Shown here: positions 18,579-29,872 of the stretch, piece by piece | How the letters are laid out: every line of letters begins with the position of its first letter | How positions within the stretch are numbered: the first letter of the stretch is position 1 | NCBI GenBank assembly: GCA_964247745.1 | Contig: CAXTVT010000003.1 | Location: forward strand, 1-64,000 | From: RH-AL1 sp964247745 | GTDB taxonomy: Bacteria > Pseudomonadota > Alphaproteobacteria > Rhizobiales > Beijerinckiaceae | Reading direction: 5' to 3' | Length of the DNA stretch: 64,000 bases | Notes under the pieces: generated by a model | Told to the model about the DNA's origin: nothing | Seen by the model: the letters and a program-made list of their open reading frames with translations, nothing else | Database searches by the model: none | Made by a program: the position numbers and the translations under genes

Positions 18579-19880
18579 ATGCACATCCAGCTCGATCCCG
18601 TCGGCGGCATGGCCGGCGACATGTTCGCCTCCGCCCTGCTCGACGCCTTTCCCGATCTCGAGACCGGCGTCCTCGCGTCCGTCGCGGCCGTGGCCGCCGT
18701 GCGCTGCGACCTCGTCGCGCACAACGACGGCGTGCTCCAGGGCCGCCGTTTCCTGGTGGCACGCGACGACACGCCGGAGGCCGATCCCGCAGCGCAAGGC
18801 GACGCCGCTCACCATGCCGACGGCCACCACCATCATCACGGCCACGGTCACCAGAAGCACGATGCGGATCAGGGCGTGCACGGGCATCGTCCCTGGGCGG
18901 ACATCCGCGCCGACATCCAGGCTGCTCCGCTCGAAGCTGCAGTCCGCGACAATGCGATCGCGATCTTCGAGGGACTGGCGCGGGCCGAGGCCGAGGTTCA
19001 CGGCATCGGTGTCGAGACGGTGGCGTTCCACGAGGTCGGGGCCTGGGACTCGATCGCCGACATCGTCGCCGCCGCCCACATCATCGTGCATTGCGGCGCC
19101 ACGAGCTGGAGCGTCGGTGCGCTGCCGCTCGGCTCCGGCCGTGTGACGACCGCCCACGGGCCGCTGCCCGTGCCGGCGCCGGCGACGGCGCTGCTGCTGC
19201 GCGGCTTCGACACGATCGACGACGGCGTGGCCGGCGAGCGCGTCACCCCCACTGGCGCCGCCATCCTCCGCTATCTCGTCTGCGAAGCTCCGTCGCGTCG
19301 ATCGAAGCGTCCCCGCACGCTCGGCCGCTCCGGCATCGGCTTCGGCACGCGCATCCTTCCCGGACTGAGCAACTGCCTGCGCGCGCTGGTCTTCGACGAG
19401 GGCCTCATCGAGGATGTCGGCCGTCCCACCGCCACTTCGACCCATCGTGACCTGACCGTCATCGAGTTCGAGGTCGACGACCAGTCGGCCGAGGATCTCG
19501 CGATGGGCCTCGACCGGCTGCGCGAGCACGACGACGTGTTCGACGTCGTGCAGATGCCGGTGTTCGGCAAGAAGGGGCGCATGATGACCCACGTGCGGGC
19601 GCTGACACGCGCCGGTTCCGCCGATGCGATCGCCGCCTGCTTTCGCGAGACCACCACGATCGGCCTGCGCCACCATCTCGTCGGCGGCTCCGCCCTGCCC
19701 CGCTCGGTCCGCACGATCGAGGTCGACGGTCGCGCGATGCGCGTCAAGACGGTGGAGCGCCCGGGCGGTCGCACCGCCAAGGCCGAAGCCGACGATGCGC
19801 TCGGGCACGAGACCCACGCGCAACGTGCTCGGATGCGTCGCGAGGCGGAACGTTTGGCGTTGTCGGACGATGGCGCGTGA
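18579..19880 (+). CDS. larC: Nickel-pincer cofactor biosynthesis protein LarC
   Basis: LarC inserts nickel into the dithiocarboxylated pyridinium mononucleotide, using CTP, to complete the nickel-pincer (NPN) cofactor. The 433-aa product begins with the family start (MHIQLDPVGGMAGDM) and contains FHEVGAWDSIADI, VTPTGAAIL and the C-terminal FGKKGRM. A His-rich stretch at residues 78-103 fits nickel storage or delivery. In some Firmicutes LarC is made by programmed frameshifting from two frames; here it is one continuous frame. Its stop overlaps the larE start as TGATG. It heads the larC-larE-larB operon. Confidence 0.93.
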   Translation: MHIQLDPVGGMAGDMFASALLDAFPDLETGVLASVAAVAAVRCDLVAHNDGVLQGRRFLVARDDTPEADPAAQGDAAHHADGHHHHHGHGHQKHDADQGVHGHRPWADIRADIQAAPLEAAVRDNAIAIFEGLARAEAEVHGIGVETVAFHEVGAWDSIADIVAAAHIIVHCGATSWSVGALPLGSGRVTTAHGPLPVPAPATALLLRGFDTIDDGVAGERVTPTGAAILRYLVCEAPSRRSKRPRTLGRSGIGFGTRILPGLSNCLRALVFDEGLIEDVGRPTATSTHRDLTVIEFEVDDQSAEDLAMGLDRLREHDDVFDVVQMPVFGKKGRMMTHVRALTRAGSADAIAACFRETTTIGLRHHLVGGSALPRSVRTIEVDGRAMRVKTVERPGGRTAKAEADDALGHETHAQRARMRREAERLALSDDGA

Positions 19881-20698
19881 TGGGTGGTGAGCACACGAAC
19901 CTGGAGGACATCCTGCGCGGCATGACGCGCTTGACCGTGGCCGTCAGCGGCGGCGTCGATTCCATGACGCTCGCGAGCGCCGCGCATCGGGTTCTCGGCG
20001 AAGCCATGCTGGCGGTCCACGCCGTCTCCCCGGCCGTCCCCGCGAGCGCCACCTCTCGGGTTCGCGCCCTGGCGGAGGCGGAAGGCTGGCCGCTTCGGAT
20101 CATCGATGCCGGCGAGTTTGCCGACCCGCGCTACCGCGCCAACCCCGTCGACCGTTGCTTCTTCTGCAAGACCAACCTCTACGGCGCCGTAGCAAAAGTC
20201 GCCGTCGGACAGATCGTGTCCGGCGCCAATCTCGACGATCTCGGCGAATACCGACCGGGTCTGGATGCCGCCCGGGACCACGCGGTTCGGCACCCCTTCG
20301 TCGAAGCCGGCATGGACAAGGCGGCTGTGCGCGCGCTGGCTCGCACCTACGACCTCGCCGAACTGGCCGAGCTGCCCTCGGCCCCCTGCCTGTCGAGCCG
20401 CGTCGAAACCGGCATCCGCATCGAGGCCGACACGCTCGCCTTCGTCCACGACGTCGAGCGGCTCGTCGCCGACAGCCTCGGCGCCGCGCAAGGTGCCGGC
20501 CGCGCGGTGCGGTGTCGCGTACGCGCGACGGGTGTCGTCGTCGAGCTCGACGCCGTCAGCCTCGCCGCGCTCTGCGACGCCGAACGCGCCGCACTGCAAG
20601 CGACGATCCTCGCCAAGGCGCCCCCGGGGCTCGGCCGGCGCCTCGCCTTCGCGCCCTATCGGACCGGCAGCGCCTTCCTAACTGGAGCCGCACAGTGA
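19880..20698 (+). CDS. larE: Nickel-pincer cofactor biosynthesis protein LarE (sacrificial or Fe-S sulfur transferase)
   Basis: LarE is a PP-loop ATP pyrophosphatase that adenylates and thiolates pyridinium-3,5-biscarboxylic acid mononucleotide. The P-loop AVSGGVDS is at residues 21-28. Three cysteines are placed as in the cluster-type enzymes: Cys93 and Cys96 in RCFFCK, and Cys170 in SAPCLSSR. Forms with only the last Cys donate their own sulfur, while three-Cys forms use an Fe-S cluster, so this one is predicted to be catalytic. ATG 19880 overlaps the larC stop; GTG 19877 is an alternative. It overlaps larB by 4 nt. Confidence 0.92.
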   Translation: MGGEHTNLEDILRGMTRLTVAVSGGVDSMTLASAAHRVLGEAMLAVHAVSPAVPASATSRVRALAEAEGWPLRIIDAGEFADPRYRANPVDRCFFCKTNLYGAVAKVAVGQIVSGANLDDLGEYRPGLDAARDHAVRHPFVEAGMDKAAVRALARTYDLAELAELPSAPCLSSRVETGIRIEADTLAFVHDVERLVADSLGAAQGAGRAVRCRVRATGVVVELDAVSLAALCDAERAALQATILAKAPPGLGRRLAFAPYRTGSAFLTGAAQ

Positions 20699-21381
20699 AC
20701 GTCGCCGACGAGATCGTGCTCGACGTCGGCCGAGAGGATCGCATCGGCCTGGAGGAGGCGATCTACTGCGCCGGGAAGTCGGCGGCGCAGGTCGATGGCG
20801 TCCTCGTCTCCGCCGCCGAGCGCGGCGTCGCCGCCCTGCTCCTGACGCGGCTCGAGGCGGAGAAGTACGCGGCGCTGTCGCCGTGCCACCGCGAGCGGCT
20901 CGACTACGATCCGGTCTCGCGCACCGCGATCTTCGGCGTGGCCCGCGAGATCGCGGCCAAAGGCCGGGTCGCCGTGGTCTGCGCCGGCACGTCCGACGTG
21001 CCGGTGGCGCGGGAGGCGCTGCGCACGCTGGCCTACCATGGCGAGGAAGGCACCCTCGTCGCCGACGTCGGCGTCGCCGGCCTGTGGCGCCTGACGCGGC
21101 GGCTCGACGATCTGCGCCGCCACCCCATCCTCATCGTCGCCGCCGGCATGGATGCGGCCCTGCCCAGCGTTCTCGGCGGCCTCGTCGGCGGCGCGCTCAT
21201 CGCCGTCCCGACCTCGGTCGGCTACGGCGTCGCGGAAGGCGGCCACACCGCGCTCCATGCCATCCTGGCGAGCTGCGCCCCAGGCCTCAGCGTCGTCAAC
21301 ATCGACAACGGCTACGGGGCGGCCTGCGCCGCCTTGCGCATCCTCGCCGCCGCGCCGCGACTCGCAGGGCCCACCGCGTGA
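20695..21381 (+). CDS. larB: Nickel-pincer cofactor biosynthesis protein LarB (carboxylase/hydrolase)
   Basis: LarB carboxylates nicotinic acid adenine dinucleotide at C5 and cleaves off AMP to give the biscarboxylated mononucleotide, the first step of NPN synthesis. The 228-aa protein has a variable N-terminal part (about 1-80) and a C-terminal PurE-like domain with VCAGTSDVPVAREA, AAGMDAALPSV and PTSVGYGVAEGG. The start is GTG 20695, overlapping the larE stop (GTGA). The operon thus holds the complete C-E-B cofactor set, but no LarA racemase follows: the next gene is an aldo/keto reductase. Confidence 0.93.
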   Translation: MNVADEIVLDVGREDRIGLEEAIYCAGKSAAQVDGVLVSAAERGVAALLLTRLEAEKYAALSPCHRERLDYDPVSRTAIFGVAREIAAKGRVAVVCAGTSDVPVAREALRTLAYHGEEGTLVADVGVAGLWRLTRRLDDLRRHPILIVAAGMDAALPSVLGGLVGGALIAVPTSVGYGVAEGGHTALHAILASCAPGLSVVNIDNGYGAACAALRILAAAPRLAGPTA

Positions 21382-21433
21382 TGCGCCGCCTCCCCCGTGC
21401 GGCGCCCACGCGCCGCGGAAAGGATGATCCCTC

Positions 21434-22552
21434 ATGGAACGCCGCGAATTTCTTCAGGGCGCTGCCGTCGGCGCCGGCCTCGCCGCCGTCGGCGGTTCTC
21501 AAGCAGCAGGTGCAACCGTGACCTCCTCCGCCCTTCCCGTGACCCGCATCGCCGATCCGGCCGACCTCGTCTTCGTCACCGACCCCGGCGAGCGCCGCGG
21601 CGAGATGCTGTATCGCAAGTTCGGTCGCACCGACGAGACGATCTCCGCCATCGGCATGGGCGGCTTCCACCTCGGCAAGAACGCCGTCACCGATGCCGAG
21701 GCGACGCGCCTGATCCACGAGGGGATCGAGCGCGGCATCACCTTCATGGACAATTGCTGGGACTACAACGAGGGTCGCTCCGAACTACGCATGGGCGAGG
21801 CGCTGCAGGAGGGCAGCCGTCGCGACAAGGTGTTCCTCATGTCCAAGATGGACGGGCGTACCAAGGACGAGGCGACCAAGCAGATCGACGCCTCGCTGCA
21901 CCGCCTGCGCACCGACCGGATCGACCTGGTCCAGCACCACGAGATCCTGCGGTTCGACGATCCCGACCGCGTCTTCGAGCAGGGCGGCGCGATGGAGGCC
22001 TTCGTCGACGCCAAGAAGGCGGGAAAGCTGCGCTACATCGGCTTCACCGGGCACAAGGACCCGCGCATCCACCTGCAGATGCTGCATGTCGCCGAGGAGC
22101 GCGGCTTCCACTTCGATTCTTGCCAGCTGCCGCTCAACGTGATGGACGCGCATTTCCGCTCGTTCTCGCACCTCGTCGTGCCCTACCTGCACGAGCACGG
22201 CATCGCGATCCTCGGGATGAAGAGCTTCGGCGACACGGTGCTGCTGAAGAGCAAGGCGCCGATCCAGCCGGTCGAGTACCTGCATTACTCTTTGAACCTG
22301 CCGACCTCGGTCGTCATCACCGGCATCGAGAACCAGCGCGACCTCGACCAGGCTTTCGCGGCGGTCGAGAGCTTCAGGCCGATGGACAAGGCCACGGTCG
22401 CAGAGCTGCTTGAGCGGTCGAAGCCCTACGCGCTCGACGGCAAGTTCGAGCTGTTCAAGACCAGCGCGACCTTCGACGGAACGGCCAAGAACGCCAAATG
22501 GCTGGGCGATGCCGTCGCTGGAGTGCAGGAGCTCGCACCGACGATGGAGTAG
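21434..22552 (+). CDS. Tat-signal aldo/keto reductase
   Basis: This 372-aa protein begins with RREFLQGAAVGAG, a twin-arginine type leader, and continues as an aldo/keto reductase TIM barrel. Catalytic-type residues are visible in MDNCWDYNEG (Asp and Tyr region), MSKMDGR (Lys) and VQHHEIL (His). No C-terminal ferredoxin cysteines are present. It follows larB by 52 bp on the same strand and may be co-transcribed. The exported location is unusual for an NAD(P)H-dependent family, so either a cofactor is carried across with the folded protein or the leader is non-functional. The substrate is unknown. Confidence 0.82.
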   Translation: MERREFLQGAAVGAGLAAVGGSQAAGATVTSSALPVTRIADPADLVFVTDPGERRGEMLYRKFGRTDETISAIGMGGFHLGKNAVTDAEATRLIHEGIERGITFMDNCWDYNEGRSELRMGEALQEGSRRDKVFLMSKMDGRTKDEATKQIDASLHRLRTDRIDLVQHHEILRFDDPDRVFEQGGAMEAFVDAKKAGKLRYIGFTGHKDPRIHLQMLHVAEERGFHFDSCQLPLNVMDAHFRSFSHLVVPYLHEHGIAILGMKSFGDTVLLKSKAPIQPVEYLHYSLNLPTSVVITGIENQRDLDQAFAAVESFRPMDKATVAELLERSKPYALDGKFELFKTSATFDGTAKNAKWLGDAVAGVQELAPTME

Positions 22553-22553
22553 T

Positions 22554-23954
22554 TTACCCGTTGAGGACGGTGTCGATCACCTGGCCGCCGCGCAGGATGG
22601 ACAGCTTCCAATAATCGAGCTGTCCCGACGTGGCGGCGACGAGGTCCTTCGTGGTCTTGATGGCCTTGCCGTTGATCGACAGGATCATGTCGCCCTTCTG
22701 GAAGGCGACCGCGGCGGCGTTGGACTCCTGCGCCACGGCGACGATCACCACGCCGTCGCGATCCTGCGCCTCGGACAGGTTCTCGGCCACCGCCGGCGAC
22801 ATGTTGGCCGCCGTCAGGCCGGCGAACGGCGTCGATCCCGCGATCAGCACCTGGTCGGCCTTCGGCGTATCGGGCGCGCGGATCAGCTTGACGTCGACCT
22901 GCTGGGTCTTACCGCCACGGCGGATCGTCAGATGCGCGACGCCGCCGATCGGCTTGGTGCCGAAGCGAAAGCCGAAGCTTTCCGGACTCTCCACCACCTT
23001 GCCATCGATCGCCGCGATGAGATCGCCCTGCCTGAGGCCGGCCTGAGCCGCCGGGCTGGCCGCATTGACGTCGGTGACCAGCGCGCCGATCGGTCGGTTG
23101 AGGCCGAAGCTCTCGGCGATGTCGTAGGTCACCGCCTGGAGCCCGGCGCCGAGCCAGGGCCGATGAACGACCGTATCGCCCGCCTTGGCCGCCGCGACCA
23201 CGATCTTGACCATGTCCACGGGGATCGCGAAGCCGATGCCGATCGAGCCGCCGGATTGCGAGAAGATCGCCGAATTGATGCCGGTCAGGCGCGAGTGGAT
23301 GTCGACCAGGGCGCCGCCGGAATTGCCGGGATTGATCGAGGCGTCGGTCTGCAAATAGAAGCTGGTGGCCTGCCCTGCCACGACGTTGGAGCGGGCCAGA
23401 GCCGAGATGATGCCCTGCGTCACGGTCTGACCCACGCCGAAGGGATCGCCAATGGCCAGTGCGATGTCGCCGACCTCGACCGCGTCGGACGAGCCCATCT
23501 CCATCGTCGGGAACGCCCCGGAGCCGCCCTTGATGCGCAACACCGCGAGGTCGTTGCGCTGGTCGCGCAGCGCGATGTCGGCGGGATATTCGCTACCGTC
23601 GGCCAGGGCCACCTTCACGTCCGTCATCTGGTCGATGACGTGGTAGTTCGTCACCACTAGCCCGGAGGCGTCGACGACGACGCCCGAGCCCAGCGAACGC
23701 TGGGTCTGCGACCGCGGTCCCTGGTTGCCACCCTCGCCGAAGAACTGCCGGAATACCGGATCGTCGAACAGCGGGTTGCGCTGCACCTTCTCGGTGCGCG
23801 AGGCGTAGACGTTGACCACCGCCGGCGCCGCCTTCTTCACGACGGGGGCGAAGGAGAGGGTGACCTCGTCGGAACCCTGCGGCACTTGCTTGAGCTCGGC
23901 GCAGGCCGGCGCGGCGACCAGCGCAAAGGCCAGAGCGACGGGAAGAACTCTCAT
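22554..23954 (-). CDS. degP: DegP/DegQ-type periplasmic serine protease
   Basis: This 466-aa HtrA-family protease/chaperone handles misfolded envelope proteins. It has a signal peptide (residues 1-20), a trypsin-like domain with the triad His (NYHVID), Asp (RNDLAVL) and Ser (INPGNSGGAL), and two PDZ domains (about 270-360 and 380-460). ATG 23954 is chosen because GGAG lies 6-7 nt upstream; an in-frame ATG at 23966 would add four residues. Its stop lies 1 bp from the convergent aldo/keto reductase stop. Confidence 0.92.
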   Translation of the reverse strand: MRVLPVALAFALVAAPACAELKQVPQGSDEVTLSFAPVVKKAAPAVVNVYASRTEKVQRNPLFDDPVFRQFFGEGGNQGPRSQTQRSLGSGVVVDASGLVVTNYHVIDQMTDVKVALADGSEYPADIALRDQRNDLAVLRIKGGSGAFPTMEMGSSDAVEVGDIALAIGDPFGVGQTVTQGIISALARSNVVAGQATSFYLQTDASINPGNSGGALVDIHSRLTGINSAIFSQSGGSIGIGFAIPVDMVKIVVAAAKAGDTVVHRPWLGAGLQAVTYDIAESFGLNRPIGALVTDVNAASPAAQAGLRQGDLIAAIDGKVVESPESFGFRFGTKPIGGVAHLTIRRGGKTQQVDVKLIRAPDTPKADQVLIAGSTPFAGLTAANMSPAVAENLSEAQDRDGVVIVAVAQESNAAAVAFQKGDMILSINGKAIKTTKDLVAATSGQLDYWKLSILRGGQVIDTVLNG

Positions 23955-24437
23955 AGGATGCTCCATGCGGTCTCGCCGACGACACGCCAGCGGGCCGGGT
24001 CTGGCGTTCGCCGCAATACACGCGCTCCCCAGAAGCCGCCAGCGCGGCTTGCTCGCAGCGCATCCGCCATATAGGTATATTAACCGAAGCCCCGCCTGAC
24101 GTCCACTCTTTTTCCGAGATCGGATCACGAACACGACCCTGTTCCGTGCCCTGACATTTCGGCCCGTGACAAAAACAAGGGTCGATGTCGTGGTACCACG
24201 ACAAAAAACCGTGCCAAATGATGCGTACCGCGACACTGCATGATTTCGCGCGGCCGATTGGCGACATCGCGAAACGATGAGGCCCGGCGATGCTCGTGAT
24301 GCGGATTTCCGGCGCCAAATTGTCTCAGGCGGGCGAGACGCCGTCCGCGCGGGCACTGGATCGATCGTGCGAGCTCAACCGTTCGCCGCAGGCCGTTTTC
24401 CTCTCGCCTAGAAAAGCAAGAGCAAGTCTCGCCTCTT
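23955..24437. other. degP upstream spacer, 483 bp, no gene recognised
   Basis: Between the carB stop and the degP start, on the same strand, no coding region is supported. The spacer is locally AT-richer near 24068-24085 (ATATAGGTATATTAA), a possible degP promoter -10 region. It contains the palindrome at 24186-24203, and a TTTCGCG...CGCGAAA inverted repeat at 24244-24274 with a 17-nt spacer. Confidence 0.45.
24186..24203. promoter_or_regulatory. 18-bp perfect palindrome, candidate operator
   Basis: TGTCGTGGTACCACGACA is perfectly self-complementary over 18 bp. It lies about 230 bp upstream of degP, and A-rich GACAAAAA(A) runs sit just before it and at its right end. Neither strand has a T-run after it, so it does not look like a terminator. 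Perfect dyads of this length usually bind a dimeric repressor; none is assigned. Confidence 0.5.
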
Positions 24438-27767
<3,330 letters not shown>

Positions 27768-28074
27768 GATGCGTCCCGGCGTTCGCCTGGGCGACCGCGC
27801 GTGAAAAAGGGCCGCAGGCGGCCCCGGGTTCGATGGCGAGCGCCTTTGTGACGATGCCGGACGCCTCTGGCAAGGCTCGGGCTCAAGTCGCCGTGCCTCG
27901 CCTCGAGATCGCGCCCAAAGCTACGCTCTCGACACGGAGGTCGTCATCGCTCGCGGCCGGACAACGCGGATATCCTGCGACGAAGGTCGCATTCGCCGCT
28001 CGATACGCCACAATCGGCGCCTATATCTAGCTTGCGGTCCTCGTATGACCGCATGTTTCGAGATCGGACGTTTG
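27768..28074. other. Divergent carB/csp spacer, 307 bp
   Basis: This spacer holds the promoters and leaders of carB (minus) and the cold-shock gene (plus). It contains the minus-strand terminator-like hairpin at 27805-27825. A GCGGTC...GACCGC hairpin (28034-28052, 7-nt loop) lies just before the csp ribosome site. No gene is supported; a weak TTG-started frame covers the hairpin but has no ribosome site. Confidence 0.45.
27805..27825 (-). terminator. Terminator-like hairpin in the carB leader (possible attenuator)
   Basis: On the carB strand, GGGCCG-CCTG-CGGCCC is followed immediately by TTTTT (27809-27805), the classical shape of an intrinsic terminator. It ends 38 nt before the carB ATG and no gene precedes it on that strand, so it can only stop transcripts heading into carB. 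Control by pyrimidines or arginine is possible but not shown. Confidence 0.6.
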
Positions 28075-28278
28075 ATGGCTACTGGTACGGTTAAATGGTT
28101 CAACGGCGAGAAGGGCTACGGCTTCATCGAGCCCGAGCACGGCGGGAAGGACGTGTTCGTTCACATCTCCGCGGTGGAGCAGGCCGGCATGCGCGGCCTC
28201 GCCGAAGGGCAGAAGATTTCCTATGACGTGAAGCCGGATCGCGGCAAGGAATCCGCGGTCAATCTGGCGGCCGTCTGA
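28075..28278 (+). CDS. cspA: Cold-shock protein, CspA family
   Basis: This 67-aa single OB-fold protein binds single-stranded RNA/DNA and melts RNA structure. Both RNP motifs are present, KGYGFIEP (RNP1) and VFVHISAV (RNP2), after the family start MATGTVKWFN. ATG 28075 is chosen; an in-frame ATG further upstream would add ten residues not seen in the family. A 6-bp hairpin precedes the ribosome site, and a strong intrinsic terminator lies 15 nt after the stop, so the gene is probably monocistronic. Confidence 0.95.
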   Translation: MATGTVKWFNGEKGYGFIEPEHGGKDVFVHISAVEQAGMRGLAEGQKISYDVKPDRGKESAVNLAAV

Positions 28279-28293
28279 CGTCTTCCAGTTTCG

Positions 28294-28325
28294 AACGGGC
28301 GGCGGTTTTCCGTCGCCCGTTTCTC
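28294..28325 (+). terminator. Intrinsic terminator of cspA
   Basis: An 11-12-bp stem (ACGGGCGGCGG / CCGTCGCCCGT, one G-T wobble) with a TTTT loop is followed by TTCTC, 15 nt after the csp stop. Confidence 0.8.
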
Positions 28326-28554
28326 GTAAAGTGGCCGCGGCGCGCGTCCGGCCAGCCTTGGCGACCGTCGCTCTTGCGTCGCGTCGACGATTACACCAAC
28401 ATGACGGTATCGGTCTTCGGCATCCGCGATGAAGCGCGATGTCCGGATCGATACGCCCATTCGCCCGGTTGCCGTCTGCCGACGGTGAGCGGGTTTCCTG
28501 TTTCGCACGATTGGCACGCGCCGAGCCCGAACGGCCCGACCGGAAGAGATGACC

Positions 28555-29037
28555 ATGGCTCAGTTGGACAAGATCCCGATGACGCCGGCGGGGCACACCA
28601 AGCTCGAAGAGGAGCTGAAGCACCGTCAGCAGACCGAGCGCCCGCGGATCGTCGAGGCGATCGCCGAGGCGCGGGCTCATGGCGACCTCAGCGAGAATGC
28701 GGAATATCATTCCGCCAAGGAGGCGCAGAGCCATAACGAGGGGCGGATCGCCGAACTCGAAGACAAGCTCGCGCGCTCCGAAGTGATCGACGTCTCCAAG
28801 CTCTCGGGCTCGACCGTGATGTTCGGCGCGACGGTGACGATCGTCGACGAGGATACGGACGAGAAAAAGGTGTACCAGATCGTCGGCGAGAGCGAGGCCG
28901 ACGTGAAGGTCGGCAAGGTGTCGATCACGTCGCCGACCGCACGTGCCCTGATCGGCAAGAAGAAGGGCGACACCGTCGAGGTCAACACGCCGGGCGGTGG
29001 CAAGAGCTACGAGATCCTCAAGGTGGCGTTCTCGTAG
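28555..29037 (+). CDS. greA: Transcription elongation factor GreA
   Basis: GreA rescues backtracked RNA polymerase by stimulating transcript cleavage. The 160-aa protein has the N-terminal coiled coil with ARAHGDLSENAEYHSAKE, the tip containing the acidic pair (Asp and Glu of GDLSENAEY), and the C-terminal FKBP-like domain (GKKKGDTVEVNTPGG). ATG 28555 is chosen because GGAAGAG lies 6 nt upstream; ATG 28549 would leave no spacing. It converges with the glutaredoxin-MauE gene. Confidence 0.96.
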   Translation: MAQLDKIPMTPAGHTKLEEELKHRQQTERPRIVEAIAEARAHGDLSENAEYHSAKEAQSHNEGRIAELEDKLARSEVIDVSKLSGSTVMFGATVTIVDEDTDEKKVYQIVGESEADVKVGKVSITSPTARALIGKKKGDTVEVNTPGGGKSYEILKVAFS

Positions 29038-29047
29038 CCCTCGCGGG

Positions 29048-29791
29048 TCAGGCGAACAGCATCCAGATCGCCATCGCCACCATCATCACGTTCTCGGTCA
29101 GCGACACGAACCCGAGCGGCACGTTGGAGCCGCCGCCGACGCAGGCGCATTTCAGTTCGCGCTTCTCGACATAGACCGCGTAGAACACCGACACCGCGCC
29201 AACGCTGCCGATGAACAGGGCGACGGGAATCGCGATCCAGCGTAGCGCGCCGGAGATCATCAGCACGCCGGCCAGCGCCTCGGCGAACGCATAGATGTAG
29301 GCGTAGGGCACCCAGCGCTTGGCGAGCAGGTCGTAGCCGAGGAACATGGAGGAGAACGTCTCCACGTTCTGAAGCTTCTGGATGGCGAGCACGCACATCG
29401 AGAACGCGATGAACCATTCCCCGGCGCGGATCGTGAACGGCGTGCCGTAGGCTGCCTCGCTGGCAGCCAGCGCCATGAGCGCGGTCATCGCGAAGATCGC
29501 GACCACAGGCTTGTAGGTCGTCGCCTTGGGGTCCACGACCGCCTTGCCGAGGTGGCGGCGGAGATCGTCGTAGCCGCCAATGCGGCGATCGTCGATGAAG
29601 ATCTGCGGCGTGGTCTTGACGCCCTGCTCCGCCTTGAAGGATTCGGTCGCATCGCGCGTTCGCAGCGGATGATCGTCCAGCGCGAAGCCCTGACGCTTCA
29701 GCAGCGCCTTGGCCTTCAGGCCGAACGGGCACGTGTGCCCGTCCATGTCCATGCGATACAGGGCGGCTCGGCTTGCGGCGGCGGCGGTCAT
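29048..29791 (-). CDS. Glutaredoxin-MauE/DoxX fusion membrane protein
   Basis: This 247-aa protein has a glutaredoxin-fold N-terminus (residues about 12-85) with active-site CPFG and the cis-Pro loop TTPQIFIDDRRIGGYDDL. A four- to five-helix MauE/DoxX-like membrane domain follows, ending with a CxC pair (KCACVGGGSNVPLG). The CPFG motif has only the N-terminal cysteine of a glutaredoxin, so thiol exchange may involve the membrane-domain cysteines. MauE relatives help make disulfides in methylamine dehydrogenase, but no mau genes are here. ATG 29791 follows GAGG at 5 nt. The role is inferred to be envelope or membrane thiol redox. Confidence 0.75.
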   Translation of the reverse strand: MTAAAASRAALYRMDMDGHTCPFGLKAKALLKRQGFALDDHPLRTRDATESFKAEQGVKTTPQIFIDDRRIGGYDDLRRHLGKAVVDPKATTYKPVVAIFAMTALMALAASEAAYGTPFTIRAGEWFIAFSMCVLAIQKLQNVETFSSMFLGYDLLAKRWVPYAYIYAFAEALAGVLMISGALRWIAIPVALFIGSVGAVSVFYAVYVEKRELKCACVGGGSNVPLGFVSLTENVMMVAMAIWMLFA

Positions 29792-29872
29792 GGCATCCTC
29801 GGGCGTGAAACGCGTTGCCACGACGTGGGGATGCCGAGCGCCGGCCGCCACGTGTCGACGGCGCCGACGGCC

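Noticed and set aside
24186..24203. The palindrome as an intrinsic terminator for carB
   Set aside because: It lies about 235 nt past the carB stop, and on the carB strand the A/T-run precedes the hairpin instead of following it.
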